64,000 bases of DNA from Halalkalibacter oceani (GTDB lineage Bacteria > Bacillota > Bacilli > Bacillales > Bacillaceae_D): contig NZ_JAMBOL010000006.1 of NCBI RefSeq assembly GCF_023715605.1, positions 62,001 to 126,000 of the forward strand, in the 5' to 3' direction. The notes under the pieces were generated by a model that saw nothing but the letters and a program-made list of their open reading frames with translations, made no database searches and was not told the origin of the DNA. Shown one piece after another: positions 48,016-60,989 of the stretch (position 1 is the first letter of the stretch; each line of letters opens with the position of its first letter). The translations under genes were made by a program, and so were the position numbers.

Positions 48016-48504
48016 GTGGATTCAATCAACTGGGGATCAGCGCTTTATCAGCTAGTAGCATTCGTAGCATTGCTGCTATTATTAAATAAATTTGCTCTTA
48101 AGCCGCTTATGGGCATCATGGAAAAACGTGAGCAGCTTGTCAATGAACAAATTGATTCTGCTGAAAAGACTCGTAAAGAAGCAGATGCTTTTATTAATGA
48201 ACAGCGCAAGGAGCTAGAAAAGGCTCGTGTTGAGGCGCAGCAGATTATTGAGCAGGCGAAGAAGCTGAGCGAGCAGCAGGCTCAGGATATTATCCAGCAG
48301 GCGAGAGAAAATGCTGAGCGCGTCAAGGACTCTGCTCTTGCAGAAATCCAACGTGAAAAAGAACAAGCCGTTGCTTCTCTTCGTGAACAGGTGGCAAGCC
48401 TTTCCGTTTTAATTGCGACAAAAGTAATTGAAAAGGAACTCGATGCGAAGGAGCAGGAGAAACTTGTGCAGGAGTATCTTAAAGAGGTAGGCGAGGAGCT
48501 ATGA
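48016..48504 (+). CDS. atpF: F1Fo ATP synthase subunit b
   Basis: The 162-residue protein has one N-terminal membrane helix (about residues 8-26) and a long polar, charged coiled coil, the peripheral stalk. GTG 48016 is preferred, eight bases after AAAGGAG; the GTG at 48007 overlaps this site. It overlaps atpH by four bases. Confidence 0.95.
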   Translation: MDSINWGSALYQLVAFVALLLLLNKFALKPLMGIMEKREQLVNEQIDSAEKTRKEADAFINEQRKELEKARVEAQQIIEQAKKLSEQQAQDIIQQARENAERVKDSALAEIQREKEQAVASLREQVASLSVLIATKVIEKELDAKEQEKLVQEYLKEVGEEL

Positions 48505-49049
48505 GCAATCAAATAGCAGCCAATCGCTATGCACAAGCCCTATTTGAGCTTGCACAGGAAAAGAACATTCTTCAAACAGTGAGCAGTGAACTGGAACTGG
48601 CGAAGAGAGTGTATGAATCAACGCCTGAACTTGGACGGGTTTTAAATCATCCGAAGATCAGCGATGCACAAAAGAGAGAATTCATTCAGAAGAGCTTTGG
48701 AGATGCAATAAGCGAAACGAGCTTACATACGTTCTTTCTCCTTATTGACCGGAAGCGGATTGATATTCTCGTACCAATGATTACAACATTTCAAGCCTTG
48801 GCTTATGAGGCTCAAAATATGGCGGAAGCCGTTGTTTATTCAGCCAAGCCGCTGACGGAGCAGGATGAGCAGCAGGTGGCTAACGTATTTGCAGGCAAGG
48901 TAGGCAAAGCCAATCTTGTCGTGAAGAATATTGTCAATCAGGATTTGATTGGCGGCATTAAGGTCCGCATCGGGGACCGTATTTTTGACGGTAGTGTTAA
49001 AGCACAGCTTGACCGTATCGAGCGCGAGCTTAGTACCGGAACACGCTAG
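48501..49049 (+). CDS. atpH: F1Fo ATP synthase subunit delta
   Basis: The 182-residue protein matches OSCP/delta: NQIAANRYAQALFELA at the start and GGIKVRIGDRIFDGSVKAQL near the end. It links the b stalk to the F1 head. It overlaps the end of atpF (ATGA). Confidence 0.96.
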   Translation: MSNQIAANRYAQALFELAQEKNILQTVSSELELAKRVYESTPELGRVLNHPKISDAQKREFIQKSFGDAISETSLHTFFLLIDRKRIDILVPMITTFQALAYEAQNMAEAVVYSAKPLTEQDEQQVANVFAGKVGKANLVVKNIVNQDLIGGIKVRIGDRIFDGSVKAQLDRIERELSTGTR

Positions 49050-49065
49050 TAGAAGATAGGGGTGA

Positions 49066-50583
<1,518 letters not shown>

Positions 50584-50610
50584 TGCTTGGAACCTTCAAA
50601 AAGGTGGTGA

Positions 50611-51474
<864 letters not shown>

Positions 51475-51605
51475 AGATCGGATGACGGCGGCGTCTTTTC
51501 GGGGAGGCGCTGCTAACTGACAAACAGAGAAATGCCTGTCTCTTAACGGAGTAGACATGATTGATTGAACGATAACAGCTGAATATAGTTATATAGGAGG
51601 GATAG

Positions 51606-53024
<1,419 letters not shown>

Positions 53025-53075
53025 TCCCCTTTGATCCGGCCTGCATTGCGTAATGCGCGGCCGCTCAGGTAATAA

Positions 53076-53522
<447 letters not shown>

Positions 53523-53525
53523 AAG

Positions 53526-53563
53526 AAAAAAGACCGATCCAAATTGGATCGGTCTTTTTTTGT
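53526..53563 (+). terminator. Terminator of the atp operon
   Basis: AAAAAGACCGATCC (53528-53541) and GGATCGGTCTTTTT (53547-53560) form a perfect stem with a T run. Confidence 0.95.
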
Positions 53564-53794
53564 CGCAGTCAGCCAGGGCGGATCATCCCCGGCTGACGTG
53601 AAACGTGCGTGCTATTCCCCTTCGTTAAACAATATGTCGCTTTTTGTGAGCAAATGTTGAACAATATCAAAAAAAATAGGTCCGAACAACCACGAAGAAA
53701 ACTTGTTTTAGCAGTAGATTTTTTTAGAAATATCCGGTACTATGGAGGGTGGATTGCTTTATATCCAGCAGGAAGATCAAAGCAAAAAGGAGTA

Positions 53795-54037
53795 ATGACA
53801 GTGCTAGAAGGATTTGGTCAACAAGCAGTCATACATATTGTCGTCAATATCTTTTTTTTAGCTGCTACATGGTGGGCATTACAATCCTTTCGATTTGATC
53901 TTTTTGTAAAGGATCCGGAAGGGCCAAAGGCGAAGGCGCTGGTTATCCTTATCACGATAGCCATTGCTCACCTTGTCAGCCAGTTTTTCCTCGACTATTT
54001 AAATTCTTCCCTGATGCTGAGGTATTTATGGGAATAA
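53795..54037 (+). CDS. ywzB: YwzB, DUF1146 membrane protein
   Basis: The 80-residue protein has two transmembrane segments (about residues 11-29 and 45-64) and matches DUF1146 (YwzB), which sits after atpC in Bacillus. Function unknown. ATG 53795 follows AAAAAGGAG; the longer frame from 53609 has no family similarity. The 232 bases after the atp terminator show no other gene. Confidence 0.85.
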   Translation: MTVLEGFGQQAVIHIVVNIFFLAATWWALQSFRFDLFVKDPEGPKAKALVILITIAIAHLVSQFFLDYLNSSLMLRYLWE

Positions 54038-54133
54038 TGATGTCGAGCGATGACTACAACTTCCATGTATGGATCACTCCCCAATGGTCAAAATGAGTAG
54101 TAATTAGACTTTCTCGGGGGAGGAGAAAAGCAT

Positions 54134-54892
54134 ATGGCGTTTTGGAGATGGGTTGTCATTGGTTTTGTTTTATCTGCATGGGGGTATATGCATGTACAGA
54201 GCTCGGAGGCATATGACGCATCTATTGAGCCGCTTACGGAGCTGCTTCAATTTGCGGAAGATGAGCAGCTTGCTGTCAATGAGTGGCAGGTTCGTGTGCG
54301 CGAGGATCAGCTTGGAAGTGTATCGAAACAAGCGTTCATCGCGAAAACACAATCGTTGGAAAAGAAGCTATCCGGCTGGGAAAAAGAATCCCTTTCTCTC
54401 GAAGGTTCGGAATGGAAGGCTCTTTTTACATATCATGACCCAAATCAGCAGATGACGGAGTCTGTGCAGCTCTTCGCTTACCAAGACGGTCAGGCAGATC
54501 AGCATACTGCTTTACTAACGTATGCGGTCAAGGGAACAAGCAATCCTGGTGAAGATCTGGAAAGCCATCAGAATCTGGTGGAACAAAGAATTCAGCAGCT
54601 TGGTCTCGCACAATCTGATGTATATGTTCAAATTCAAGCTTACGATCACAACGACAGAAATGTATCAAACAAACAATTGGCACGAACATGGGTAACAAAG
54701 CTTGGCGCAAAAAAGGTTGAAGCTCTTGATGAAGAGAGTTTTGTTTCACTGTCAGCGTATAACCCCGATTGGCCAACAGGAATTGTAACAAATGAACTTG
54801 AAATGAATGTCCAGCTCGCGATCCGGGAACAAGGATTGGGCGCGAGAACTACAGTAACATTAGGAACGCCTATTATTACCACTGAATATTGA
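54134..54892 (+). CDS. ywmB: YwmB, TATA-box-binding-fold protein
   Basis: The 252-residue protein has an N-terminal signal sequence or anchor (residues 5-22) and a soluble domain. Its place between ywzB and murAA matches B. subtilis YwmB (DUF1779), whose fold resembles TBP. It is likely extracytoplasmic. Function unknown. GGGGGAGGAG precedes the ATG. Confidence 0.82.
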   Translation: MAFWRWVVIGFVLSAWGYMHVQSSEAYDASIEPLTELLQFAEDEQLAVNEWQVRVREDQLGSVSKQAFIAKTQSLEKKLSGWEKESLSLEGSEWKALFTYHDPNQQMTESVQLFAYQDGQADQHTALLTYAVKGTSNPGEDLESHQNLVEQRIQQLGLAQSDVYVQIQAYDHNDRNVSNKQLARTWVTKLGAKKVEALDEESFVSLSAYNPDWPTGIVTNELEMNVQLAIREQGLGARTTVTLGTPIITTEY

Positions 54893-54933
54893 TGATAGAG
54901 AAGAGAATATATTTAGACGCGGAGGGGAATACG

Positions 54934-56259
54934 TTGGAGAAAATTATTGTCCGGGGTGGCAATCAGCTGCACGGCAAAATCAAGGTAGAAGGCGCAAAGA
55001 ATGCTGTACTCCCTGTAATTGCTGCCTCGATTTTGGCTGAGCGTGGCACTAGCCACATTTATGATGTGCCATCATTGGCAGATGTATACACGATGAGAGA
55101 AGTATTACGCAATTTAAATATTGAGGTCGAATATGAAAATAGAAGCTTCCGGGTTAATGCAGAAGGCGTCCTGAAAACAGAAGCTCCATTTGAATATGTA
55201 CGGAAAATGAGAGCGTCGTTTCTTGTGATGGGGCCATTATTGGCGCGTATCGGGAAAGCGCGAATCGCCCTGCCAGGTGGATGTGCGATCGGTTCCCGTC
55301 CAATTGACCAGCACCTGAAAGGCTTTGAGGCGATGGGAGCAAAGGTCGAAATTGGAAAAGGCTTTATTGAGGCCCAGGTTGATGGACGTTTGCAAGGCGC
55401 AAAGATCTATCTCGACTTCCCAAGTGTCGGCGCAACGGAAAATATTATGATGGCTGCGACGATGGCTGAAGGAACGACGATTATTGAAAATGCCGCGGAA
55501 GAGCCGGAAATTGTCTGTTTAGCGAACTATTTAAACGCGATGGGGGCGAAAGTCCGTGGTGCCGGAACGGGTATCATTCGCGTGGAAGGTGTCGAGGGAT
55601 TGCAGGGAGCGGAACATACTGTCATTCCTGACCGAATTGAAGCAGGTACGTTTATGGTGGCAGCGGCGATCACAAAGGGCGACCTCGTTGTGGAAGGGGC
55701 TGTAGCTGAGCACCTTCGGCCGCTTATTGCCAAAATGGAGGAAATGGGCGTCACGATTACGGAAGTTGAGAATGGATTGCGTGTCATTGGTCCGGAAACA
55801 TTAAAGCCGGTCGATATTAAAACAATGCCTCATCCTGGATTCCCCACTGATATGCAGGCGCAAATGATGGCGCTGCTCTTGCAGGCTGACGGCACGAGTG
55901 TCATTACGGAGACCGTGTTTGAAAACCGTTATATGCATGTGGAAGAGTTTCGTCGCATGAACAGCAACATTAAAATTGAAGGCCGCTCAGCGATTATTAC
56001 AGGACCGAATCAACTTCAGGGCGCTGAAGTTGCGGCGACGGACTTACGAGCGGGAGCAGCCCTTATTTTAGCCGGCCTTGTGGCGGAAGGCGTCACTCGG
56101 GTTACTGAATTACAACATATTGACAGAGGATATGTCAACCTTGCTGCCAAGCTGCAATCGATTGGAGCAGATGTGGACCGGATCGAGGAAGTCGTTGAGA
56201 CTGGAATCGAAGACATGGAAGCTCCGGCATCATTACGACTTAATACGAATTTTGTTTAA
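54934..56259 (+). CDS. murAA: UDP-GlcNAc 1-carboxyvinyltransferase MurAA
   Basis: The 441-residue protein is the main Mur[16 protein letters not shown], the active Cys in [13 protein letters not shown], and [13 protein letters not shown]. It starts peptidoglycan precursor synthesis. The start is TTG 54934, giving MEKIIVRGG as in B. subtilis MurAA, with GGAGGGG six bases ahead; the ATG at 54892 would add an unrelated extension. The murZ paralogue is at 8388-9671. A terminator lies at 56263-56305. Confidence 0.97.
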   Translation: MEKIIVRGGNQLHGKIKVEGAKNAVLPVIAASILAERGTSHIYDVPSLADVYTMREVLRNLNIEVEYENRSFRVNAEGVLKTEAPFEYVRKMRASFLVMGPLLARIGKARIALPGGCAIGSRPIDQHLKGFEAMGAKVEIGKGFIEAQVDGRLQGAKIYLDFPSVGATENIMMAATMAEGTTIIENAAEEPEIVCLANYLNAMGAKVRGAGTGIIRVEGVEGLQGAEHTVIPDRIEAGTFMVAAAITKGDLVVEGAVAEHLRPLIAKMEEMGVTITEVENGLRVIGPETLKPVDIKTMPHPGFPTDMQAQMMALLLQADGTSVITETVFENRYMHVEEFRRMNSNIKIEGRSAIITGPNQLQGAEVAATDLRAGAALILAGLVAEGVTRVTELQHIDRGYVNLAAKLQSIGADVDRIEEVVETGIEDMEAPASLRLNTNFV

Positions 56260-56262
56260 GCC

Positions 56263-56305
56263 AAAAAGTCTCAAAAGGGAATTGACACCTTTTTGAGACT
56301 TTTTT
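56263..56305 (+). terminator. murAA terminator
   Basis: AAAAAGTCTCAAAAGG (56263-56278) pairs with CCTTTTTGAGACTTTTT (56288-56304), with a T run. Confidence 0.92.
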
Positions 56306-56337
56306 ATGGTGGAATGTATCTGGCTAATTCGCGGAAG

Positions 56338-56423
56338 GGCGTCGGCTTCGTGCGTTACACGTTATTCTGAAAGAAGTCCGCTTTCAGAATTAACTTCAAC
56401 TCCTTGTAACGCCTTCGCACGCC
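56338..56423. repeat. Intergenic structured repeat, copy C
   Basis: GGCGTCGGCTTCG-T-GCGTTAC starts at 56338; GTAACGCCTTCGCACGCC ends at 56423; a 10-bp hairpin ATTCTGAAAG/CTTTCAGAAT (56364-56390) lies between. It differs from copy B at few sites, with compensating changes in the inner stem, so the structure appears conserved. It carries no gene. Confidence 0.68.
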
Positions 56424-56430
56424 GCTTAGA

Positions 56431-56467
56431 GCGTAAGACAAAAGCAAAGTCACCTTTTGTCTTACGC
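56431..56467. terminator. Hairpin before spoIID
   Basis: GCGTAAGACAAAAG (56431-56444) and CTTTTGTCTTACGC (56454-56467) form a perfect 14-bp stem, followed by TTCTGTTC. It may isolate spoIID from upstream transcription. Confidence 0.65.
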
Positions 56468-56473
56468 TTCTGT

Positions 56474-56501
56474 TCTATTTTCTGGCAAGCCTTCATATGA
56501 T
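56474..56501 (+). promoter_or_regulatory. Possible sigma-E promoter of spoIID
   Basis: TCTATTT (56474-56480), 13 bases, CATATGAT (56494-56501) resemble the sigma-E elements KMATATT and CATAYAMT, 30 bases ahead of spoIID. B. subtilis spoIID is a sigma-E gene. Confidence 0.5.
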
Positions 56502-56531
56502 GTAAGGAACTATACTAATGGAGGACTGTTC

Positions 56532-57554
56532 ATGATGAAGCGACTTCTGATTGCAGCAACCATTCTTTGCACAGTTGTTCTAATGATTCCAGCAATGCTC
56601 GTACAACTCACTTCGGGCCCGGCTGATCAGCAGGCTCAGACTACTGCCGGTCCCGCGCCTGAAGAAAAAGCCTGGTCATATGATCCAGGGGAAGACATCA
56701 AGGTCAAGGTGTACCGCAGTCAGACAGAAACAGTCGAAGAACTGCCGCTTGAGCAATATGTGGTCGGCGTTGTTTCCTCAGAAATGCCGGCTGACTTTGA
56801 AGTCGAAGCGTTAAAAGCCCAGGCGCTGACAGCAAGAACATACATAATCAAGCAAATGCTCGAGCCTACCGACATCCAAGTACCGCAAGGAGCGATGGTC
56901 ACCGATACGGTTATGCATCAGGTGTTCCATAATGAAGAAGAATTGAAAAGCCTCTGGGGCGAAGAGTATGAATGGAAAAAAGCCCGGATTGAAGAAGCGG
57001 TGTACGCCACCCAAGGGCAGGTGATGACATTTGAAGGGGAGCCGATTACAGCCTCTTTCTTTTCCACGAGTAATGGATATACGGAAAACTCTGAGGATTA
57101 CTGGCAAAACGAGATTCCTTATTTACGCAGCGTCGCAAGTCCGTGGGATCAGACGTCTCCACGTTTTACGGCGCAAAAGGAAATGCCGGTGACCGAATTT
57201 GAACAAAGGCTTGACGTCCAACTTAGCGGTGACAGCGAAATCGGCACAATCGCGGAACGAACCGACGGAGGAAGAGTCGCGAAGGTTGTGATTGGAGATA
57301 AGGAGCTGAGCGGTCGGGAGGTACGCGATAAGCTTGAGCTTGATTCCTCCGACTTTCAGTGGCAGCTGAAAGGAGATCAGGTCGTCATTCAGACGAGAGG
57401 CTGGGGGCATGGTGTCGGGATGAGCCAATACGGCGCCGACGGGATGGCAAAGGAAGGCAGGAACTATGAAGAAATTGTCCGCCACTTTTATCAGGGTATT
57501 GATATTCAGGAGCTTGATCCTTATGTCGCCAAACTAACTGCCAGAAAAGAATAA
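56532..57554 (+). CDS. spoIID: Stage II sporulation protein D (lytic transglycosylase)
   Basis: The 340-residue protein has one N-terminal membrane helix (residues 3-24) and the SpoIID domain: LEQYVVGVVSSEMPADFEVEALKAQALTARTY split here as VVSSEMP and EALKAQALTART, FSTSNGYTE, and GWGHGVGMSQYGA. The Glu in SSEMP is the catalytic residue in studied homologues. It degrades septal peptidoglycan during engulfment, in the mother cell, with SpoIIP and SpoIIM. Two ATGs (56532, 56535) follow GGAGG. Confidence 0.96.
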   Translation: MMKRLLIAATILCTVVLMIPAMLVQLTSGPADQQAQTTAGPAPEEKAWSYDPGEDIKVKVYRSQTETVEELPLEQYVVGVVSSEMPADFEVEALKAQALTARTYIIKQMLEPTDIQVPQGAMVTDTVMHQVFHNEEELKSLWGEEYEWKKARIEEAVYATQGQVMTFEGEPITASFFSTSNGYTENSEDYWQNEIPYLRSVASPWDQTSPRFTAQKEMPVTEFEQRLDVQLSGDSEIGTIAERTDGGRVAKVVIGDKELSGREVRDKLELDSSDFQWQLKGDQVVIQTRGWGHGVGMSQYGADGMAKEGRNYEEIVRHFYQGIDIQELDPYVAKLTARKE

Positions 57555-57576
57555 ACAGACAGACAGCGTTTTGATA

Positions 57577-57615
57577 GGGTCCCGAAAGGTGAAACAAACC
57601 TTTTCGGGGCTCTTT
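57577..57615 (+). terminator. spoIID terminator
   Basis: GGGTCCCGAAAGGT pairs with ACCTTTTCGGGGCTC with one bulge, followed by TTTCTT. Confidence 0.7.
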
Positions 57616-57749
57616 CTTATTTTCAAGCAAAAAACAAAAATCGCATACATAAAAGAAATGACAATGTCGAATACTAAATGAAAAAAAATCTCGCGCCGAT
57701 GTATACATTTTGGCAAATCGGAACAGAATGGTTGCTGAGGTGATGAGAA

Positions 57750-58622
57750 ATGAAAAAAGAAGAAAATCAACGTTCTTCTAAATCTGAAGCGAAAATCAAT
57801 ATTCAACGTCTGTTAAAGAAACGCTGGGTTGTCCCTGCCCTTTACTTAATTGCCGCAGCTGGAGTGCTAAGCTCCGTGTTCTTCCTGCAAGGCCAGGATG
57901 AATCAGCATTACCGGAAGACAATATGGAAGTGACAGAGGGAGAGCAGGGAACAAATCCATATGGGGAAAATGCGATTGAAGTCACATCGTCCCAGGAAAT
58001 TGTCAGAATGCCTGTTGAAGAAGAAGCAAATGTAACGATTGTCGGTCAATTTTACGATGTCAACGCATCTGAAGAAGAACAGCAAGAAGCCCTTGTCTAC
58101 TACAATAATACCTATTACCAAAACAAAGGAATTGACTTAGCCCATGTGGAAGGAGAGGCCTTCCCGGTTGTCGCTTCGTTAAGCGGAACGGTGGTAAGAG
58201 CCGATAAAGATGAATTGCTCGGCTATGTCGTCGAAATCAGTCATGATGATGGCGTTGTCACTCATTATCACAGCTTGGGCTCATTGGAAGTAGAAGAAGG
58301 AGCTATCGTACAGCAAGGGGATGTTCTTGGTGAAGCAGGACGAAGCATCTATAATGAAGATGCTGGTATCCATGTCCACTTTGAAATCCGTCAGGATGGA
58401 GTCGCTGTTAATCCTAATGATATTTTCCAGCAGCCAATTGATGCGATCAAGGATGCTGCGAGCAAGGATGAAGAAGAGCAGCCAGCCGAAGACGCACCAG
58501 CTGAAGGAGACCAGCCGGCAGACGGGGATGAGAATGAAGCCGATGCGGCTGACGATGAAGGTGAGCAGCCTGAAGAAGGTCTGCCATTGGAAGACGAAAA
58601 CACTGACAACACGCAAGAATAA
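57750..58622 (+). CDS. spoIIQ: Stage II sporulation protein Q (SpoIIQ)
   Basis: The 290-residue protein has a short cytoplasmic N terminus, one membrane helix (about residues 29-46), a LytM/M23 domain (110-225) and an acidic low-complexity tail (230-290). In the M23 domain the first zinc ligand His is replaced by Asn (QNKGIDLA) while the HVH motif (IHVHFE) stays, so zinc peptidase activity is doubtful, as in B. subtilis. SpoIIQ lies in the forespore membrane and binds SpoIIIAH to form the intercellular channel. Its start follows GAGGTGATG. A GTATA box near 57699 may belong to a sigma-F promoter, but the -10 match is weak. Confidence 0.94.
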   Translation: MKKEENQRSSKSEAKINIQRLLKKRWVVPALYLIAAAGVLSSVFFLQGQDESALPEDNMEVTEGEQGTNPYGENAIEVTSSQEIVRMPVEEEANVTIVGQFYDVNASEEEQQEALVYYNNTYYQNKGIDLAHVEGEAFPVVASLSGTVVRADKDELLGYVVEISHDDGVVTHYHSLGSLEVEEGAIVQQGDVLGEAGRSIYNEDAGIHVHFEIRQDGVAVNPNDIFQQPIDAIKDAASKDEEEQPAEDAPAEGDQPADGDENEADAADDEGEQPEEGLPLEDENTDNTQE

Positions 58623-58651
58623 AGAAAAAAGGGCTTGAGACAAAACTAGCT

Positions 58652-58760
58652 TTGGACCTACTGGCAATGGCTTCACACGCTACAAGCCCGTTGTGAGAAA
58701 CCCACTCACAACGGGCTTTAAAAGATCGTGGCGGTTCCGCTCATTGCTTAGAGGCTGGAG
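58652..58760. repeat. Intergenic structured repeat, divergent copy E
   Basis: GGCTTCACACGCTAC is followed by a perfect 14-bp hairpin AAGCCCGTTGTGAG/CTCACAACGGGCTT with loop AAACCCA, then TGGCGGTTCCGCTCATTGC. The loop is the same as in the copy at 7168-7262, and the end TCATTGC-TAGAGGCT is shared with 29012-29031. Confidence 0.55.
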
Positions 58761-58799
58761 CAAAAGGTAAAAAAACAACCTTTTGTTCAGCCTCTTTTT
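58749..58799. terminator. spoIIQ terminator
   Basis: GAGGCTG-GA-GCAAAAGG (58751-58767) pairs with CCTTTTGTTCAGCCTC (58779-58794), then TTTTTC. It separates two converging units. Confidence 0.85.
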
Positions 58800-58817
58800 C
58801 ATGTGGAAGGAGCCAGT

Positions 58818-59630
58818 TCAAGAGCCAGCCACGTCGAGCTGTTTGATATGGACATCAATCGTCGCCGGCTCGATTTGAAAATGAAATAAAAAATCATTGA
58901 AGATCGCCTGCTGAATCGCGGCGATGGTGCCGCGTAACGGCTTAACTGCGGAATAGTGGAGAATCAGGTGGACTTTGATACAAGGTAAATGTTCGATATG
59001 AATGTCAACCTGACTGCATTTTTTAACGACTTCAAGCGACTCGCAGCTTTTGCTAATAATTTGTTTAAACACCTGATCGTCGATATGAATCATTCCATCC
59101 TGAAAGTTCGGCTGGATAATCGTTGTTTCGCCGATCAGTTTTTTTTGCTGGAAAAAGATTTTCTTGCCCTTTTGCATAATCCGCTTGAAAATGTTTTGTT
59201 CCACTTCTTTATAGGGCAGCGGGATCACATGCTTCTCCTGCATTTGCCTTGTGTAAAGCGCCATTTTGATTTCCTTCGAGGAACGGACATCCTCAACGGC
59301 AAAATAATGATCAATCGTTCCCAGCTCAAGCTGATCGGCTATCCGGTTCACCATTTTTTTCGACGTACCAATAAGCAAAAGCTTATCAATCGCCAGTGAG
59401 CGGAGCGCTTCCTGCACTTCACCGGCATGATCGTCATAAAAAAAGATCGCTCGTTTGACCGCTGTAATATAAGTCTTTTCGTATTTGGCCGACGTTCCGG
59501 CTGCTTTCCGACCGTTGTGGATCAACAGACCATCATCGATGATCGTCGTAATGCCGTGACTGTAGGCGAAGGAGAGCGCTGATGTGCTTTTTCCGGTTCC
59601 GCTTTTCCCGTAAAGCGCGTAGATTTCCAT
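58818..59630 (-). CDS. P-loop NTPase with C-terminal Asp23-like domain, uncharacterised
   Basis: The 270-residue protein has an N-terminal P-loop GKSGTGKST (residues 9-17) with TIIDDGLLIHNGRKAAGTSAK-type follow-up (IDDGLLI visible), a Rossmann-like strand LLLIGTSKKM, and a C-terminal part (about 165-260, TTIIQPNFQDGMIHIDDQVF onward) that looks like Asp23/Gls24 envelope-stress domains. I know of no assigned function. It is third in a three-gene minus-strand unit, 15 bases after the second. A role as NTP-driven switch near the membrane or DNA is only a guess. Confidence 0.72.
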   Translation of the reverse strand: MEIYALYGKSGTGKSTSALSFAYSHGITTIIDDGLLIHNGRKAAGTSAKYEKTYITAVKRAIFFYDDHAGEVQEALRSLAIDKLLLIGTSKKMVNRIADQLELGTIDHYFAVEDVRSSKEIKMALYTRQMQEKHVIPLPYKEVEQNIFKRIMQKGKKIFFQQKKLIGETTIIQPNFQDGMIHIDDQVFKQIISKSCESLEVVKKCSQVDIHIEHLPCIKVHLILHYSAVKPLRGTIAAIQQAIFNDFLFHFQIEPATIDVHIKQLDVAGS

Positions 59631-59645
59631 CTGTCGGCTCCTCTC

Positions 59646-60053
59646 TTAGTCAGAAGGCTTGTTCTGGTCTTTTTCCTTATTATACTGATCGAGACCTTTG
59701 CGGAAAAGCTCAAGGACGATTTCGTGCTGCGTTTTGTTCCTCACATGCTGTTTGATTTCATTCAGCTCGGCGACGAGGTCGGCATCGAAATGAATATTAA
59801 CGGTTTTTCCTTTATCCTTTGGCTGGATCTCCAGACCGGCTTCGCACTGTTTTACCTGTCCTTCGAGGAGCATGTCATCTGAAAACCAGTCCGCCTCCGG
59901 AATGGAAATGTACTCCCCTTCAAAATAAATTTCACTTAACGTCTCATTAAAAGAAATGCTGACCGGGTTATGCTCCCGTTCATTAGCATCGCGTATTTGT
60001 CTGGCGATCTCCTGATTGCTTGTCGTATTCTCCAGCTTGATTTTCACCTTCAT
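59646..60053 (-). CDS. Hypothetical protein with ribbon-helix-helix-like C terminus
   Basis: The 135-residue protein is not recognised. Its C-terminal 45 residues (VNIHFDADLVAELNEIKQHV, then a helix HEIVLELFRKGLDQY) have the strand-helix-helix pattern of ribbon-helix-helix DNA-binding proteins. The N-terminal half is acidic with a VSISFN strand. It lies between a putative DNA-binding protein and the P-loop protein with tight spacing. Confidence 0.65.
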   Translation of the reverse strand: MKVKIKLENTTSNQEIARQIRDANEREHNPVSISFNETLSEIYFEGEYISIPEADWFSDDMLLEGQVKQCEAGLEIQPKDKGKTVNIHFDADLVAELNEIKQHVRNKTQHEIVLELFRKGLDQYNKEKDQNKPSD

Positions 60054-60071
60054 CTAAACCATTCCTCCCGA

Positions 60072-60602
60072 TTAACAAGGCTTCAGTTTATTTTCAGGAA
60101 TATCCTTGAGCAGGGCAAAGCTCGACTCCAATTGAATCGTATACATAAATTCTGTCTTCAACAACTGGGAAGAGACGACAATCCCCGCTTCAGGCGGCTG
60201 ACCATCTGCCTCGACAGAAACACGATCAAGCACCTTGTATTGCGGCTGCAAATAGCCTTTTTCAAAAAGAAAGCTGTAGACGTCGGCTTTCGGATAGAGG
60301 AACCGTTTCTTTCCCTGCTTTGTCGGCAATGCCCAGAATTTCTCCTTTTCATCAAGCACCGTTCCCAAATAGCCTTCATCGGCCCAGCGCTTTATCGTCG
60401 ACATATTATTTTTCTTGCCAGTATGTTTGTAAATAAGATCGATGATTTCCTTCGAGGAAATATAATGAAGCCGCTCCTTCTCCTGAGAGACGACGATCTC
60501 CAGTCGTTCCTTCAGCTCGACCAATGTCTGTTGATCCGCTTTCATCCGTTCTTCGGTTGCTCTAATGGCCTCTTCGATCTCTTCTCGTTTCAATCCGTTC
60601 AC
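60072..60602 (-). CDS. Hypothetical protein with coiled coil and MerR-like winged helix
   Basis: The 176-residue protein begins with a charged coiled coil (residues 5-42), then a MerR-like winged-helix segment (about 47-105: SSKEIIDLIYKHTGKK, STIKRWADEGYL, RFLYPKADVYSFL), and an unassigned C-terminal domain. It is first in the minus-strand trio and separated from the second gene by 18 bases. It may control the trio or the adjacent pyrimidine operon, but no evidence shows this. Confidence 0.68.
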   Translation of the reverse strand: MNGLKREEIEEAIRATEERMKADQQTLVELKERLEIVVSQEKERLHYISSKEIIDLIYKHTGKKNNMSTIKRWADEGYLGTVLDEKEKFWALPTKQGKKRFLYPKADVYSFLFEKGYLQPQYKVLDRVSVEADGQPPEAGIVVSSQLLKTEFMYTIQLESSFALLKDIPENKLKPC

Positions 60603-60704
60603 TTCCTTACCTGAATTCCTTTCCCTCTTAGCGCTATACTTTCTATTTTACATGGAGATGTCTCAAAAGGTCATCTTAATTCTTTTAAAACGGCAATAAG
60701 AACG

Positions 60705-60748
60705 AATCAACTGAAAAAGGACGATTTTCACTTTTTCAGTTGATTTTG
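60705..60748. repeat. Repeat hairpin type 1 between divergent genes
   Basis: AATCAACTGAAAAAG (60705-60719) pairs with CTTTTTCAGTTGATT (60731-60745), loop ACGATTTTC. The arms differ from the other type 1 copies at matching positions while the loop stays the same. It sits between divergent genes, where no transcript needs to end. The rest of the 387-base gap holds the half hairpin sequence TGTCTCAAAAGG, an AT-rich stretch and the next promoter. Confidence 0.62.
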
Positions 60749-60851
60749 CCTCATAAGAACGAATTCCTTCGCCATTATTCAACAAAAAAATCAAAAATGA
60801 AATCTGTAAGATATTATAACATGTAAAATATAATTTAATGCAATTAAAATA

Positions 60852-60880
60852 TTGACATAAAAATATTGATAACATAGTAT
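60852..60880 (+). promoter_or_regulatory. Promoter of the pyrimidine-catabolism operon
   Basis: TTGACA (60852-60857), spacer 17 and TAGTAT (60875-60880) form a strong promoter within a very AT-rich stretch. Confidence 0.78.
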
Positions 60881-60922
60881 GGTTAGTAAGAATATTTTGA
60901 TAATTAAAAGGCAGGTGAAGCG

Positions 60923-60961
60923 ATGGCTGATTGCATAAAGAAGAGAAAACAAAAAGCATGA
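60923..60961 (+). CDS. Possible 12-codon leader peptide
   Basis: A short frame MADCIKKRKQKA with a good site AGGTGAAG five bases ahead lies between the promoter and the aldehyde dehydrogenase gene. It is rich in Lys and stops 29 bases before the next start. It could be a leader peptide, or a chance frame. No attenuator hairpin is obvious after it. Confidence 0.35.
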   Translation: MADCIKKRKQKA

Positions 60962-60989
60962 CATAGAAAAAGAAACTTGGAGGGATTAG

